Notes under the pieces: generated by a model
What the model saw: only the letters and a program-made list of their open reading frames with translations
What the model was told of the DNA's origin: nothing
The model's database searches: none
Shown: positions 24,567 through 37,800 of the stretch, one piece after another
Layout of the letters: each line of letters starts with the position of its first letter
Position numbering within the stretch: the first letter of the stretch is position 1
Made by a program: the position numbers and the translations under genes
Assembly (NCBI RefSeq): GCF_002078875.1
Contig: NC_034409.1
Span: forward strand, 61,653,874 to 61,717,873
Source: Numida meleagris
Taxonomy: Eukaryota; Chordata; Aves; Galliformes; Numididae
Direction of reading: 5' to 3'
Length of the DNA stretch: 64,000 nucleotides

Positions 24567-26579
24567 AGAAAGACCCAAAGAGATAAGGGCTTATGAGCAC
24601 AACAAATGCTAGACTGGGACGACATCTGCATTATGAAAAGTTGGAGCCATGTTACTTTCTGATGATAAGGTCTCTCACTTCTGAAGAGGGCCCGACAACA
24701 CCACTGTTGTGGTAGAAAGGAAGGAGCAGCATGAGGTCGATCGGAGCCATAGAAGTGCTTGTGGTGTCAGGGAACTGCATTAAGCCGTTTTTCGCAACTG
24801 ATCAGACGTAGCAGCTTCCCCGGTGTGCCGTGACACTGTCGCCCACCAACATTAGTCACATCTGAGACTCTGACTGTAAAGTTCAAACCACAACCAGTTC
24901 CAGTTGTGGACACCACTCATTATTAAATCAGTGAGGCTTAATCACATCAGGACATCTTGCAAAGAACATCTGGATGACAGCTGAGGCTACACAGGAGCCC
25001 CTCGTGCCGGCAGCTCTTGGTGCCCAGCGAGGAGCAGCCGTGGCCACGTCCACATGCCTCTTCTGTCTTTCTGTGATGACCTGCAGTGGGTTGGTGTTCT
25101 GGATAAAGCACGCTCTGGGGGGAAACTAGATGAAAAGAAGGCAACCAACCACTCTTCTGGAAAGAAAATTATTAGAGATATTTCAGTGGAGAAGACAATG
25201 TAAAGCCATAGGTGGACTGCCCTCCTCACCCAACCCCACAAGGACCTGCAACCGACTCATCCACGGAAGTCCGGCCTTCCTCGTGGATTACACTGAAACC
25301 AGCATGGGCATTCAATAAGCGGAGATCTTTCTGAGTAAGGTTTTAAGGAGCGTGTGTACCCACTCCTGCCTCTCCATCCCTGCTGCTGGTTCTGCAGTGG
25401 CTCTGCCATCCCCTCCTGTCACCTCTAGCCCTGAGGTATCACAAGGCGTGGTGCAGTGCCAGCCCCAACACGCCGGTGGCATCGTACCAGAGGCACCGAT
25501 GAAGATCCCAGGCCTGCTGACCCACCGTGGCCAGCTGCTCCTTGTCACACCACAGTGGAAAAGCATGTCACTCGACAGAGCAAGCCACCTGTCACCGTGC
25601 CCCAGGTTGTGCTGCTCCTCCTCACACCCATAGTTGCCCCAGCAGGGGACCCCACAGCTCAGTGGCTCCCCAGGTAGCACCCCGCCACATCTGCTCTCTG
25701 AAGCCCGAATGTGCAAAGTCTGACAGAGGAGCACCATAAAGCAGCTCCACCTTTGGAGGGATAAAAGCTGGCACCCAACATTTCCTGCAGCCAGCTGCAA
25801 TTTCAGGGCTGCGTTTCCCCTCTAATTAGTTGGTATTTGCTATCCCAGCTATTATCTTCGTGGTTACGTAGGGCTGGGGACAATGGGTCCTTATTTCCTG
25901 CCACAAGCACCAGGTTACTGTTTACCTCCAGCTGCACCTCCTCTACCCCCCTGCTCACGTTAAAAGAAAGTATCTCTAATGACCACTGTGATGGGAATGG
26001 CTGGTTGTAAATTAAGACACGGAGAGCCTGCAATTAGCGGCACCGTGCATCCTGTGCCCCAGCCCTCACCTGCTCTTCTCCAAATGCTCACGTGAGTGTT
26101 CCCACTGTGAACACACACAGATCCTTGGGGCTGTTTGCAAACAGATGCTCGTGCACCGGTACGTGGCTGGAGCAGCACAGTCCAAGTGTGGGCCAGGTGC
26201 CTCCCCAGTATGACTCCATCCTGATGCCCACCCGCACGTGGCTGTGAGAGGCACAGGCCTGGCTTGGCTGCTCCTTGTGTTCCATGCCAGGCTCTGCAGC
26301 TCCCGCTACACAGACTTTGGATTGCGAACATCATGGGGCCCTGAGATAGGGATCCCAACGCAACAAGTGTAAATGCCGGCTTTGCACGGCTGTGGGACTG
26401 CCACCCAGCTCGGATGCCAGGCAAATAACTCTCGCTGTGCGTGCGCTGACATCCCAGCCACACCAAGGGCTGGGCACCGTGCTCAGTGATCCCAGTGTCA
26501 GGACGCGGCGATCCTGCAGATGCCCCTTGGCCACCCCCTGCTCCTACCACGGCAAGCCAGAATCTGGCTGTGAATCGGC
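24567..26579. other. GC-rich intergenic DNA upstream of CpG island 1
   Basis: No gene is recognised. Several 60-200 codon ORFs lie on both strands, none with a known domain. GC content rises toward the CpG island. Confidence 0.35.
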
Positions 26580-26781
26580 CGAGTTAAATGGGGGGGATGC
26601 GATGTGGGCACGGGGCGGCTTTGCCCGCTGGGAGCCAGCCCCGCCGACAGCTCCACGCCGGCCCTGGCTCGAGGTCGGTGCCCCCCGGGCGGCTGTCCGC
26701 GCCCCCCGGCACGAGCTGCGGCGGCAGAGACCCGCGGGCGACCCGGTGCCCCGGAGTGTCCCCCCGCCCCGCTCCACCACT

Positions 26782-27521
26782 NNNNNNNNNNNNNNNNNNN
26801 NNNNNNNNNNNNNNNNNNNNNNNNNNNNNNNNNNNNNNNNNNNNNNNNNNNNNNNNNNNNNNNNNNNNNNNNNNNNNNNNNNNNNNNNNNNNNNNNNNNN
26901 NNNNNNNNNNNNNNNNNNNNNNNNNNNNNNNNNNNNNNNNNNNNNNNNNNNNNNNNNNNNNNNNNNNNNNNNNNNNNNNNNNNNNNNNNNNNNNNNNNNN
27001 NNNNNNNNNNNNNNNNNNNNNNNNNNNNNNNNNNNNNNNNNNNNNNNNNNNNNNNNNNNNNNNNNNNNNNNNNNNNNNNNNNNNNNNNNNNNNNNNNNNN
27101 NNNNNNNNNNNNNNNNNNNNNNNNNNNNNNNNNNNNNNNNNNNNNNNNNNNNNNNNNNNNNNNNNNNNNNNNNNNNNNNNNNNNNNNNNNNNNNNNNNNN
27201 NNNNNNNNNNNNNNNNNNNNNNNNNNNNNNNNNNNNNNNNNNNNNNNNNNNNNNNNNNNNNNNNNNNNNNNNNNNNNNNNNNNNNNNNNNNNNNNNNNNN
27301 NNNNNNNNNNNNNNNNNNNNNNNNNNNNNNNNNNNNNNNNNNNNNNNNNNNNNNNNNNNNNNNNNNNNNNNNNNNNNNNNNNNNNNNNNNNNNNNNNNNN
27401 NNNNNNNNNNNNNNNNNNNNNNNNNNNNNNNNNNNNNNNNNNNNNNNNNNNNNNNNNNNNNNNNNNNNNNNNNNNNNNNNNNNNNNNNNNNNNNNNNNNN
27501 NNNNNNNNNNNNNNNNNNNNN
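26782..27521. other. Assembly gap (740 N)
   Basis: An unbroken run of N inside CpG island 1. Extreme GC content on both sides explains why the interval was not sequenced. The real length may differ. Any start site or first exon may be hidden here, and all ORFs drawn through it are artefacts. Confidence 0.98.
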
Positions 27522-27725
27522 GGGCGCCGAGCGGGGCGCGGGCTGGGGCCGGGCGGGGACCTCCGCCGCCTCTCGGCCCGGCTCGGAGGGTCGGGGGAAA
27601 GAGCCGGGGGCCGCGGCGGTGGGAGAGAGGCGGGCCGTCCGCGGGGCCGCTACTTCGGTCGCGATGGCGTGAGGGACGGTCCTCCGTGATGCGACGGGCG
27701 GGACTGGCAAAGCAGGTGTACCCCG
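27522..27725 (+). other. Candidate first exon ending at a consensus splice donor
   Basis: At the right edge of the CpG island, CCCCG|GTAAGGC at 27721-27731 is a good + strand splice donor, so a non-coding first exon could run from within the gap to 27725. A short ATG...TGA (27664-27672) and another ATG at 27690 precede the donor. The partner exon was not identified. Confidence 0.3.
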
Positions 27726-27860
27726 GTAAGGCGGGCGGTACTCCCAGAGGAGAAGGGGTGTTCCTCTGGGACGAGGTCCCGTGCCCTCTTGCTAGCCCCG
27801 TGCCCACGCTGTCGCTCTCGCCGTTGTGCCCTCAGCGCGGCAGCGGGCCTCGACGCGGTG

Positions 27861-29689
27861 CTCGTGACCTGGAAACGTGCACAAGTAGCGATGGGGCATC
27901 TGGTGTCATGGCATCAGGGCGCCAGCATCGCAGCTGTGCCCATAACAAGCACACTGTTCTACAGAACTTGCTTTTTCTGGGAATCGTGGTGCAATACTTC
28001 TCTCGTAGCAGTATAAATGGAAGAACTTCCCCAAATATGTTCTCATGTGCTGTGACGCACTTTGTTGCCCCATGTTCTTTGCGTTTTTCTTCTGCCACCA
28101 GTTGAGCATCCCTGTTTCATGTTCTCTATCCATCTTTTTCCTGTCTCCTAATGCTCTCCATCATATGCTCACCATCACCCTTGCTTTGCTGCCTTCACCC
28201 ACCTACTCACCTGTTTCTCTCCTTTCTGTGATAGAGCAGTGCTCTTGCTCACACTTGGACCAGTATTTATGTTCTTGCTTCATTTCCTTTGTAGCCAGAA
28301 ACTGGTGCACATCCATCACGTTCCTCAAGTGCACGTTTCTGACAGTGTGCTCTACCACACTTCAGCGGTGCACCGGGGCTGCCTTTTGCCCCACTACCTC
28401 CTCTCCTGACTCTGTTACACATTGAGTGCTGTTTCCTGATGAGGACTTTCTCGATGTTCACAGGACAGACAAACTCCTCTTAAACCAGCGTCCCATCCGT
28501 GGACGCATGGATTTGTACACAGTAAAGGTTGGGCGCTGAAGGAGTTCAGGTGGAGTTCTCTTGCTCCAAGCATCCAAAGTGTGGAGTAAGCCACCATGTG
28601 TGGCAGCAAAGCTAGCCCAAGCACTCCTTTTTTTTTTTTTTTCCTTCTTCTTTCAAGAAATCAGCCAAGTATATGAGGAGAAAAGCATGAGGTTCGCCTG
28701 CCAGCTGAGGGTAGGAGGCAGAGTTGGACAAGCAAGCTGGCCACGGCCCAGCCGTGGATTTCCTGAGCTCCCAGGCTCCATCTCTCACTTGCGCTCCGTG
28801 CCCAGTAGCTTCAGCAAGAGATTCCTTCCTTTTGGAAGTGAGTCCCCCCCAGCTCATTCGGTGACGTGGGGATTGGTTCACCTCTCCTCCTGGCAGCTGT
28901 AAGCAGCCCCTGTGTCCTTTGCCCAGTCTCTATTGTATGCAAAGCTAAAATGTCCTCGTGTGTGTTACTAGCCTCTTTTCGGGGCACGCTGAAGCTGAAA
29001 TTGTTGCTGCTGGCTTCCACTACTGAGAAGTCTTCTCTCCCAGCCCCTTCACTTCCAATCTGCAAAAATGCACGAGATCAGTTGAAAAAAACTGAAGTCT
29101 TGCAAGAGCTGGGTCTAAAAACTTGGGTTTTCTTACTTTTTTTTAGGTAGTAAGTCATTGAAAAGTCTTTTCAAGGCTTTTTCTTCAAAGACCAGAAACA
29201 GCTTCTTAAAGAAAGATTCTGTTTTGTGTATACTGAAGTTTCCAGGAGCTTGGGCTTTTAGCAGGCGATCAAATGTTGTGAAATTTAGAAACCCAAATCA
29301 ATCAGTGGGATCACCTTCAGTGCTGTTTGTTCTTTCTCTAGCCCAGTAGGCCTCTGTGTTTCTGGAGCGCTTTAGATCTTGAGTCTTTTGTCCTGAAGTT
29401 GTCGGGCTTGGGTTTCGAGGCATGCAGGGAAACCAGCCTTTTCTGAAAACTGCACAATTGCTCATTTAAATGAATATAAATTGTTTCTGTTCAGAAGAAC
29501 TTTTTCCTAATGGGTGATCAAAGTTCTAGTGAAAACCATTTAATCATTTCAAAATTAATTGGACACGCATACAAGAAGTGTTTCAGAAAGACTTTTAAGC
29601 ACAGTACTTCTTAAATCAGGATGTGGATAGCCAAGGCATGTTGTCATGTACGACTGTCCAGTCCGTGATGTACTTCCATTTTTAACAGA
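27861..29689. other. Intergenic or intron, no gene recognised
   Basis: AT-richer DNA to the right of CpG island 1. It contains a T15 tract at 28628-28642. No credible exon was seen. Confidence 0.4.
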
Positions 29690-30066
29690 GGAAGGGATGT
29701 TAGCTTGCTGGAAAAGGGATACAACTTCATTAACATTGAAGGCGGTGCAAAGGGGAGTCACGGGAGTTGTTCCTGGACTGGAGACAGTCCTTTCTAATGG
29801 GAGATTTAAGGAATGTGGACCTAAGTAGCATTTCAGAGAAAGAACTGGGAGGTGGGTTGGTGATACCCAGTGCATTCAGCGGTAGGAATTGGCTGGTACT
29901 CAGAGAGCTTTCTGATTCAGGGAGAGAACTGTGCACGACAGTGCGTGGATGGGTGTTTTGGCTATGTGCATTCACGTTAGCACTAGGCAACGTGTCTAAC
30001 AGCAGGGTGATTAGGCATTGGAAGAGGCTGCCAAAAGAAATGTTAGCTCTTAAAATTCTCAAATAA
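29690..30066 (+). mobile_element. Ancient CR1 LINE fragment
   Basis: One + frame near the right end reads NSRVIRHWKRLPKEM, matching the conserved (R)VVxHWNRLPKEVV tail of CR1 ORF2. GCATTGGAAGAGGCTGCCAA is the DNA equivalent. The upstream part is diverged, and its left boundary is a guess. It is older than the CR1 copies at 21.1 and 24.3 kb. Confidence 0.5.
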
Positions 30067-30079
30067 AGACCGACTATCT

Positions 30080-30480
30080 TTTTGGAAAATGCGCTTTAAT
30101 TCAGGCATGAGTGATGATGGGGCTGGCTGCAGAGATAGCCGGATGGAAGCGTACGTACAGAGTCGTGGCAGGACCGGGCCATGCGATCCATGCCCCTTCG
30201 AGCCTTGGTGTGTGGATTGACAAAGCTTACGCAAATCTTCCTCTGCTGCGAGGGAGGCAGAGCAACAGGGTCATTGAAAGCAGATTGCCGCTTCTCAGTG
30301 CGGCTGTCTCGCAAAGTAGGGATGCTCTCACGTCCCTTGTAATTACGCAGCCTTTCTTCGCAGAAGCGCTTTGCAAGCTGAGACCACTGTACGCCGCAGC
30401 CTGCCCGTCTGTGGGGATCCTTCACTTGTCCTTGGACGCTGTAAAACACGCTGTGGAGTTTGATGACTTGCAGTGAGGCT
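30080..30480. other. CpG-enriched patch, function unknown
   Basis: A 400-bp patch has more CpG than its surroundings (GCGTACGTAC near 30150, several CGC and TCG words to 30410). It is open in one frame on each strand for 117-121 codons. No domain is recognised. It may be a small regulatory element or a lncRNA exon. Confidence 0.25.
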
Positions 30481-31734
30481 GCAGACAGCTGGAGGAAGGC
30501 AGTCCTGTGTATCCCCTTGAGTCCTCTGGCCCGGGAAGACTCATGTTAAAATTTGGCTGAGTTAGCAAGACTTTAACTCCTTCTTCTTTCATTAAGTGTC
30601 ACAAGCAATCACCAAGCCTCTTCCTTCACACCCTTTTCCCTCAGCATGGTTGCTCAGCAGGGCTCTGGCACCACACCATCTCTGTGGCCTTTTCCTTGCG
30701 TTCTCTCTGGTACCTTCAGTCTGCGCACAGCCTCGCATCTGTCAGGGCCTGGCTCATAGGACTGCAGCCCATGCACAGCTCCATGGGGGACACAGCTCTG
30801 CAGGCTATGAGGCCTACGTGGAGGTACCCCCGCCTGTGGTTGCACCCTGCACATTTATTGGGGTGCCCTCCCCAGGCCCGGGCACAGGCAGGCGGCAGGA
30901 GCTGTGTGAACCCTATCTCTTCCCCTTGCTCTGTTTACCTGTCTAAATTTAACTCCCTGGCTGGCTTCATCCCTCCAAAGCCAACCTGCTCTCTTGTGGC
31001 TGAGCTGTGGGTCTGGCTCGCGCTTCAACGTTTCCTGGCGGCCTCGGGCCCGTGGTTTGCTGCTCAGTACTTCTCTCCTGCAGGCGCTGGTTCTTTCTAG
31101 GTCCTGGGCAGCTTGTCCTTCCCGCTTCTGGCTTTATTTTTAAACCTGGCTGCGCAGAAAGGGACCTCAGAGTCCTCAGGGCTGGAGGGTCTCTGGTTCT
31201 GTCATCTCCAGATGTTCTTTCCTGCCCTATTAATGCTGCAGTGGGCTTTGGGACATCTCCCCTTGTCTTGTTACAGCCCACAGCCATTTTTGTTTTGGCT
31301 GTGATCATTCCCAGAGGGATTCCCAACACGATGAAGAGCTCCGTGCTGTCTCTAAAGGGTCTGTGCCTCTTGCAGCTCAGCTGGACTCAGCATTGGTCTG
31401 TAGGTCTTTCCTGCTGAATGTGTCTCCCGTATTCTGCTTTGTATGGAACTGGGCTTCCCTGGGCTGGTGCTGGTCCCAGTTTGTTTGGGAGCCTACCGAT
31501 GTGCACCTTGGCTTCAAAAGAGCTGGCGAGAGGGCAAAGCCGAGGAGAGGAAGCATTCCTATTTCTGTTGGGCTGCGCAGAATTAACTTTCTGTAGAGTT
31601 TCAGAATCTGGTACAGTAAACATGGCCCAACCTGGCAGCCTTATTCATCTAAATAAAAACGGCAGGATCAGACCAGTAGTGCCCTGCATATCCCTGCAAG
31701 AGACCCCTAATTGATCTCTGCTTTTCCAGGCATG
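30481..31734. other. Intergenic, no gene recognised
   Basis: Mixed-composition DNA with ORFs of up to 138 codons that lack known domains. Nothing else was recognised. Confidence 0.35.
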
Positions 31735-31870
31735 CCTGGTTGTCGTGTAGTTAATGCTGTGGTCTACCACATGAGAGAGATGGTTTGAATCCGAGCCTCC
31801 TCTGTCACTCTTTGAGCTAAGCCGGTGGCCTTCTGTTTAATACCCTTGTATTCAGAGGAAGGGTTTCTAA
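31735..31870 (+). repeat. Possible tRNA-derived SINE remnant
   Basis: GTAGTTAATGCTGTGGTCTA followed by CCACATGAGAGAGA and GGTTTGAATCC has the order of a tRNA: an A-box-like start, GGTCTACCAC around the anticodon arm, and a B box close to GGTTCGAATCC, about 40 nt apart. It does not fold into an intact tRNA by eye. An old tRNA-headed SINE (AmnSINE or MIR type) is more likely than a tRNA gene. Confidence 0.35.
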
Positions 31871-34800
31871 GGCCAAGGTTTTCAGCAGTGACTAGTGATT
31901 TGGAGCATCCAACTTGAAACGCTGTCAAAGGTCTTGATCTTTTTTCCGAATTTCAGCTCATTCTGATGCTTGGGCAAGCTTAAGCAGTCTGGAATTGATT
32001 ACTCAAAGTGACAAGTCAGTTTTGAAAGCTTTTGTCTCAAGAGCTGGAATGGCGTTAGGAAAAGCAAAATCAGATAAAATAATGCATTCTGTAGGTCTCT
32101 AGCAGGGATGCTCCATTAGGGTAAATCTTACTTGAGTGAGCATCAGCTGTGGCCAGAGAGCTTGTGGCACTGTTGCATGCGTGGACTTGGAAAAAAGGGT
32201 TTGAGTGCAATTTTTGGTTTTCATTAGGTCATAAAAAGGCTTGAAGGGTTTGATAGTTTTTCTCTTAGGAAAAGGAAAGGAGAGCATCATTGTATCTTTA
32301 TATATATTTTTTATATATGAAGTTTAAGTCGTAGTTTATTTTGAAGGATTTGGGGAGAATAGAGTGTACTTCTTCTAAGCTTTGGAGATGAAGGAGACTG
32401 AAGTTGTTGGGTAGAGCATGTGTTTGGGCTATTTTTTTAAATGTCACAAAGGGCGGAGGGTTAACAAAAGTCATACTAATAGTGGTATTTCAGTGTTCTC
32501 CCTAAATGTATCTTCCAGTTGTTCTCCGTTCAGTTTCTTGGCTGTCTCAGTATCATTGTTCCAGAGAGTCCTGGAGCACTGGAGCACCTCTGTTACGTAC
32601 AAGTCAGTTCTAAAGCAAATAAACTGAGCGTATCCTTGCTCAGCTGTTAAAACCTCTCTGAGCTTTGTTGCACATCAAAGAATGATGAGAAAAACGTGTG
32701 AGCCCAATACGCCATTAATAGAACATTTTTCAGAAAATAGCATTTTGTGGCTGTCAGGTTCATTAGTCTCTGGGGTGTTCCTAAGTACTCCAGAGTTGGC
32801 TGCAGTCATAAAAAACTGATACCGTGCAAAAGAAAATGAAGTTCCTTTTCTCCTTCTCTTTTTACAGATAGAGCAGTTTAGAGGTTTCCCAGTGATGTGC
32901 TGCGGTACAGACTTGATATAATTACCATAAATACTGGATGTGGCAGAATGCGCAGGGTTTTGTTTACTAAATATGTTGCCGTTATCATTTCTGTGTCACA
33001 TCTGGGAGGGTTTGGGTACCCTGTGGCTGTCATCACCGCTGGTTCTGCCCAGCCACATGTACTAAAAGACAAACTGGAATTTTACAGTCCTGCATTGAGG
33101 TGATGCAGATATTCATGGGGTGGCCCCATTACCCTGCATGCTGTAGGCAAGACCTCTGGTTTTGAACCAGGATGTCACTTCTTGCTCCAGCACAGAGCGT
33201 GTGCAAACCAGATTTCCCACTGACATCTGCCACACTGTGTGTGACTGCAGCTGTTGTTCCACCTGCGGAGCTTCGTGGCCCGCCACGCAGGTAGAGCCGA
33301 GTTAGCGCTCGTGTGAATTACAGCCAATTCCTTGTCACAATTTCTCCTCTGTTTTTATAACTATTCCCCATTTCCACCTATTCTTAACAAGCTGTTTGGG
33401 AGTTTTGCCAAAGGACAAAATGAACTTCTAATAATTTTTTATTAATGGCGAGGAAGTTTTCAGCTGGGTGAGCTTGGTGAGTGCAGCTCTGTTTATGTGC
33501 AGTTTTTATTGTAGCTGCTCAGGCTCTTTCAGCATCTCTGCTGCTTTCCAAGGGGACTGTGCAATCCTGAAAGGTTCAAGAGCCAGTTGTTTTCTGCACA
33601 GCTCGTGGAGTTGATCTACGAGTCTGCATAACTACAAGTGGCACTCCAAAAGCATAAGAACCCACTGCACATAAGAACCACGTTTTTTGTGGTCCACTAG
33701 GCTTGTAAAACTTCTGTATTTTCAAAGAAAATGGTGCCATTTTAGGTCAGACTCGCCTAGAGGGAACAATTGACTCCCATCAGCCTGTTTTTATACTCAG
33801 CCGCTCTTGTTAGATCCCATCCATGGCAGAGCAGCACTGGCACTGCCTGCCTGTGACACCTTCGAGGAGCATGAATGGGAGCAGCAACAACTCCTGCTGG
33901 GATCCATGTCAGCACAATGGTGTTAACTGGGGTGTTGGGAGGCATGTTGTTTTTTTTTTTTTTAAACTCCACGAATTAACAAAGTTTTGTGGGGTAAACT
34001 TGATAGTAGTCTGGACCAGGCCTTAGTGAGGTGCAAGATGACACCTGAAGTCAAGCATAAAACCAAGCTGTGAGCAATAGGAAAAGTGGTTACGTTTAGA
34101 CAGACGAAGTTAGTTTGTTTTAATTAAGCCTGACTTTGGCTTATGGTCAAAGCCAAATTAGGAAATGTATTTTAAATACATTAGAGATAAGGCTCTGTCA
34201 GTTCCTTGCCACTTTCTGTGAACCTGTGTGAGATCTGGGTTGGTGAACCTTGCGCTTCATGCAGTCACCCCAAGCTGAGCAGATGGAAGGTAGCTAAGCT
34301 AAGTACTGCTCACCATCACAGCATGGAGGGATGAAGCACTTTGCCTCTCACCTCTGCAGGCTCTTGAACCCATTCTTCCTCCTGGTAAGGGAAGTGTCGA
34401 TTTCACTGAGCCCCAACCCCACTTTGTATTATCCATCAAACCTGTGTGCAAGAGGACATGCACAGGGATGAAGGAGGCCCAGGAGGAGGATCCCCTGTGG
34501 GACTGAAAGAACCCCCAAGCGATACCTGTTCCCAAGTCATGGACAGTGACTCAGAAGGTCTGTCAACGGAGCAGGCCTCATCTGGTATTGAGAGCCATGG
34601 AGTCGCTTTCACAAAATCCAATCCCCATTTGGATCTCAGGCATATGTCGCTGCCCTGCTGAGTGCTGTTGTCATTGAAATCTCTTTCTCACCGAGCTTTG
34701 CTTATCCCTTCATCTCCTCTGCCCAAGTGGGCAGGAGCCTTTGACTTTCAGTGTCAAGAGTGTTAAATTCATCACTTGATCCTAGCACTCTTTTCCTTGG

Positions 34801-37800
34801 TAGTGCTATCTCTCAATACACCTCAGCACATACTAGTGTCCTTCCAGACCAGCTTGCTGACTTATAACTTGAGGTCCTGTGCCGGTGACTAGTTGCCGTA
34901 GATGGACTCAGTGTGTGGTGTTAATGCAGTGCAGACTTGCAGGCTCATGCTCCTCGTCCCATTTGTCAAGAAAATCAGACATTAGTGGTGTGGTTGCCTT
35001 TTTGGTTGAACTTCACAACCCTGTGTTCGTGCTATACTGCTTTCTCTCGTCGTCCCCACTTCTTCAGAAAACACTGGTTATTTCCGCATAGGGCAGAGAT
35101 TGCTCTTGGTTTTATGTTTGCTTAAAGATGCCTTCAGAAATGTTGAGGATTCCTAGAGTTTCAGTTCAGATCTTGTTTTGTTTTATTGTTGCTTTTTTCT
35201 TTTTGCAAAGCATCAATATTAAATAAGTAACAAGTGTTACGAGGTAATATTGTGTTTCCAGAGTCCCATTTGCCTTTTCCTTTCCAAGATTCTGCAAAGC
35301 AGACCATGGGAAAGCATTCTGTAGTCAAGTATGCTAAATAAGAAGTGCTGCTCTGTGGGGCATCTAGGGCTGCCCACAGATCCTCCCCATCATCTGTGTG
35401 TAAAAATGGGGTTCTGTTTTCCTTGAAATTGGAATCTGTAATTGCTCTGTAACGTATCAGAGTAGTATATGACAGAGTCTAATGTATAAGTGTAGGTGAT
35501 GGCATACTAGTTTCTCACAGAGGCCAACCACACCTGGTTCCTGGTGTGTCCCAGCGGGCATACTGACACTGGGGACGTGGAGCACATGCCCACTCGTCTA
35601 GCAGGCAACAGGAACAAACATGGAGCTGGTAAAATAAATAGGTTTCACTAGAAAACATGCTTTGGTCTACAATGAAATTTTCAGAAGGAAAACATGTTTT
35701 CTCATAGTGATATTTCAAAACCTAATGATTTCTGTTTCCAATTGCCACTCAGACTTAGTGTCATTTTAAGTTGAAACCTGAAACAGGGATTTAAATTTCA
35801 GATCAACATACTGAAATCTCTTGTTTTGCATCAGTGTTTTGTGTTGAGCGTTTTGTTTCTAGCAATAATACCTTGTTTTTTCCCCTGCATTTTCAAATCA
35901 AAAGCGTTTGGAATTGTTTATGGCATGAAATAGTATATTTTGACCTTTCATCCTTCCTTGGGATGAAGGCAAATGCTGAAATCCCAGACCTTCTTGGGGA
36001 ACAGAGATTCCATTCTCTGACCAGATCCACAAAAGTATATTTCCATTGGTTTTGCTGGCTGGCTACTTCAATACTTTGTGTGTGATGACTTGTAATTCAC
36101 TGCAGATTGAATCTGCGGTGTGTCCACATGGCTGGTCTGGAGAGGCTGAGGGCAGTTAATCTTCCTTACTCTGTGTTGTGCTTTCAAATTAATATCCAGA
36201 TTTCTTGCCCAAGATAAATTTTCCTTTCTAACCAGTGTTTGGTAGTTCACTGCACGGCTTCCTGATACATAATCCATGCACAAAGCAGAACTCTGATGCT
36301 CTCTTGGCATAGCTACAAGCTCTCACGTGACATCAGGATGTTTGAAAACGCGAGACAGCTACTTGGTTGTCTGTTGTTCGGTATCCTGCAAGCTGCCGTG
36401 TATATTCCTACTCAGAAGTTACTTTTTTCCCTTCCCACCATGGCGGGGAATGTTTTCTGGGCTCTGCGCGCTGTCTTTGAAGCAGTTTTATGGTGTTCCC
36501 CAGAAGCGTGCTTTTGTAAAGTTGCCTCAAAGCGTAATCCAGAGAAAGTCTCTGAACCAAGAAATGTCTTTTTCTGTTTGGCTTTGAGGTGTTATCTCCA
36601 CTCTTCCAAAATGCAACTGGCTCCATCTACGTCCCTAAGCTGTTTTGTTTGGAGCCAAGAGAGCTGAGAAAATCAAGGGAGGCCACACACATAAACAACT
36701 GTGTGTGAAATCAATTAGTCTAAACGAGCAGGAGACATGTTCTTGAAGGGGAAAAGAGCGGTTCTCACGGCAGCTTCCCCTGTGGATTGCCTTGGCGGGC
36801 CTGCTACAAACATTACATCACGGGAAGGATGATGAGCCAGGTGAATGTTTTAACTTTTCTTCTAATTTTGGCCAGTATTTAGAGTGGTGTTTGACTGTGA
36901 TTGAAGACTCTTCCATGCTCTTTGTGAATATTCTAACAAAGGATTTTAATAACAGAAATGCTCATAAATACCAATAGCAAATGCTATTGTAGGGACCTGC
37001 ATTTTGGCATCTTCACTTTGAATATTCGCATCCTAAATTTGTGTCTAGGAATTGTACTCATCCATTCAGGGACAAGAAGCCACATCTGTTACCCTGGTGT
37101 GTTCAGGTATCGGATATTTTGAGCAGTGCGTATACAGTCTACGGGACAGGAAATATTTGCAGGAGTTCTTACGAACAACTGTTTATCTCAAATCAGAGAA
37201 AGATCTTACACCGCTTTTCAAAAATCTGTGAAGAAAAAGAGGTTTCCTCAAGTTGTATGTCGCAAGCTATTATTCCTCTCTGCAGTTGCGTGACTGTGAA
37301 ACAGGACACCAATGTGCAAAAGGACTTCTAAACCTGGTTAACTCTTGGATCGTTGTCAGGTATGGCCGGAGTGCCCAGCCTTCCCCACAGAGCAGATTTA
37401 TTCGTGTCTCAGCACATTGTGGTCCTGGGCTCTAGGATACCTCAGGGTCAGTGATTAAGATCACATCCCAGTTCTTCTCTGCACCTCTTTAAATAATAGT
37501 CTCCTTTCTTTGTAGGCTGGCCTGGGGCACAGATAATGTTCTGGGAGTAAAAAGCTGCGTTCAGGCATCATTGGCTGAAGGAAGGCCACGGAAAGGAGGC
37601 TGAGAGAGTGAGAGCACTGTTCAGGGGAGAAGGAAGAAAGATAGGGAAATCCAGGAGACAGCTACTCTGCTCAACCTCTTAAATTGCCGCAGGAGAATGA
37701 AGCAGTGCAGCTCTGAGAAATCTTTTTGTCTTTGTGCTCGTGGTACCATTCAGACATTAAAGTCTTTTCATGGCCATGAACCTTCCGCGGCCCCATCCAA

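Larger units (their letters stand above)
26580..27860. promoter_or_regulatory. CpG island 1 (orphan promoter candidate)
   Basis: Both flanks of the gap are very GC- and CpG-rich, for example the runs around 26680-26780 and 27522-27680. A GC box, GGGCGGGGAC, lies at 27551-27560. The island sits about 20 kb after ERC1 and 32 kb before FBXL14. Sudden return to AT-rich DNA at about 27900 marks its edge. CpG islands of this strength usually carry a transcription start. By synteny it could be a distal WNT5B or lncRNA promoter; this is inference. Confidence 0.7.

Noticed and set aside
26392..28105. Several 360-505 codon ORFs on both strands across CpG island 1
   Set aside because: Most of each ORF is X from the 740-N gap; the flanks are low-complexity Pro/Arg/Gly from CpG-rich DNA.
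31735..31800. Functional tRNA gene
   Set aside because: The A and B boxes are degenerate and the anticodon arm would not leave a 7-nt loop, so an old SINE head is a better reading.
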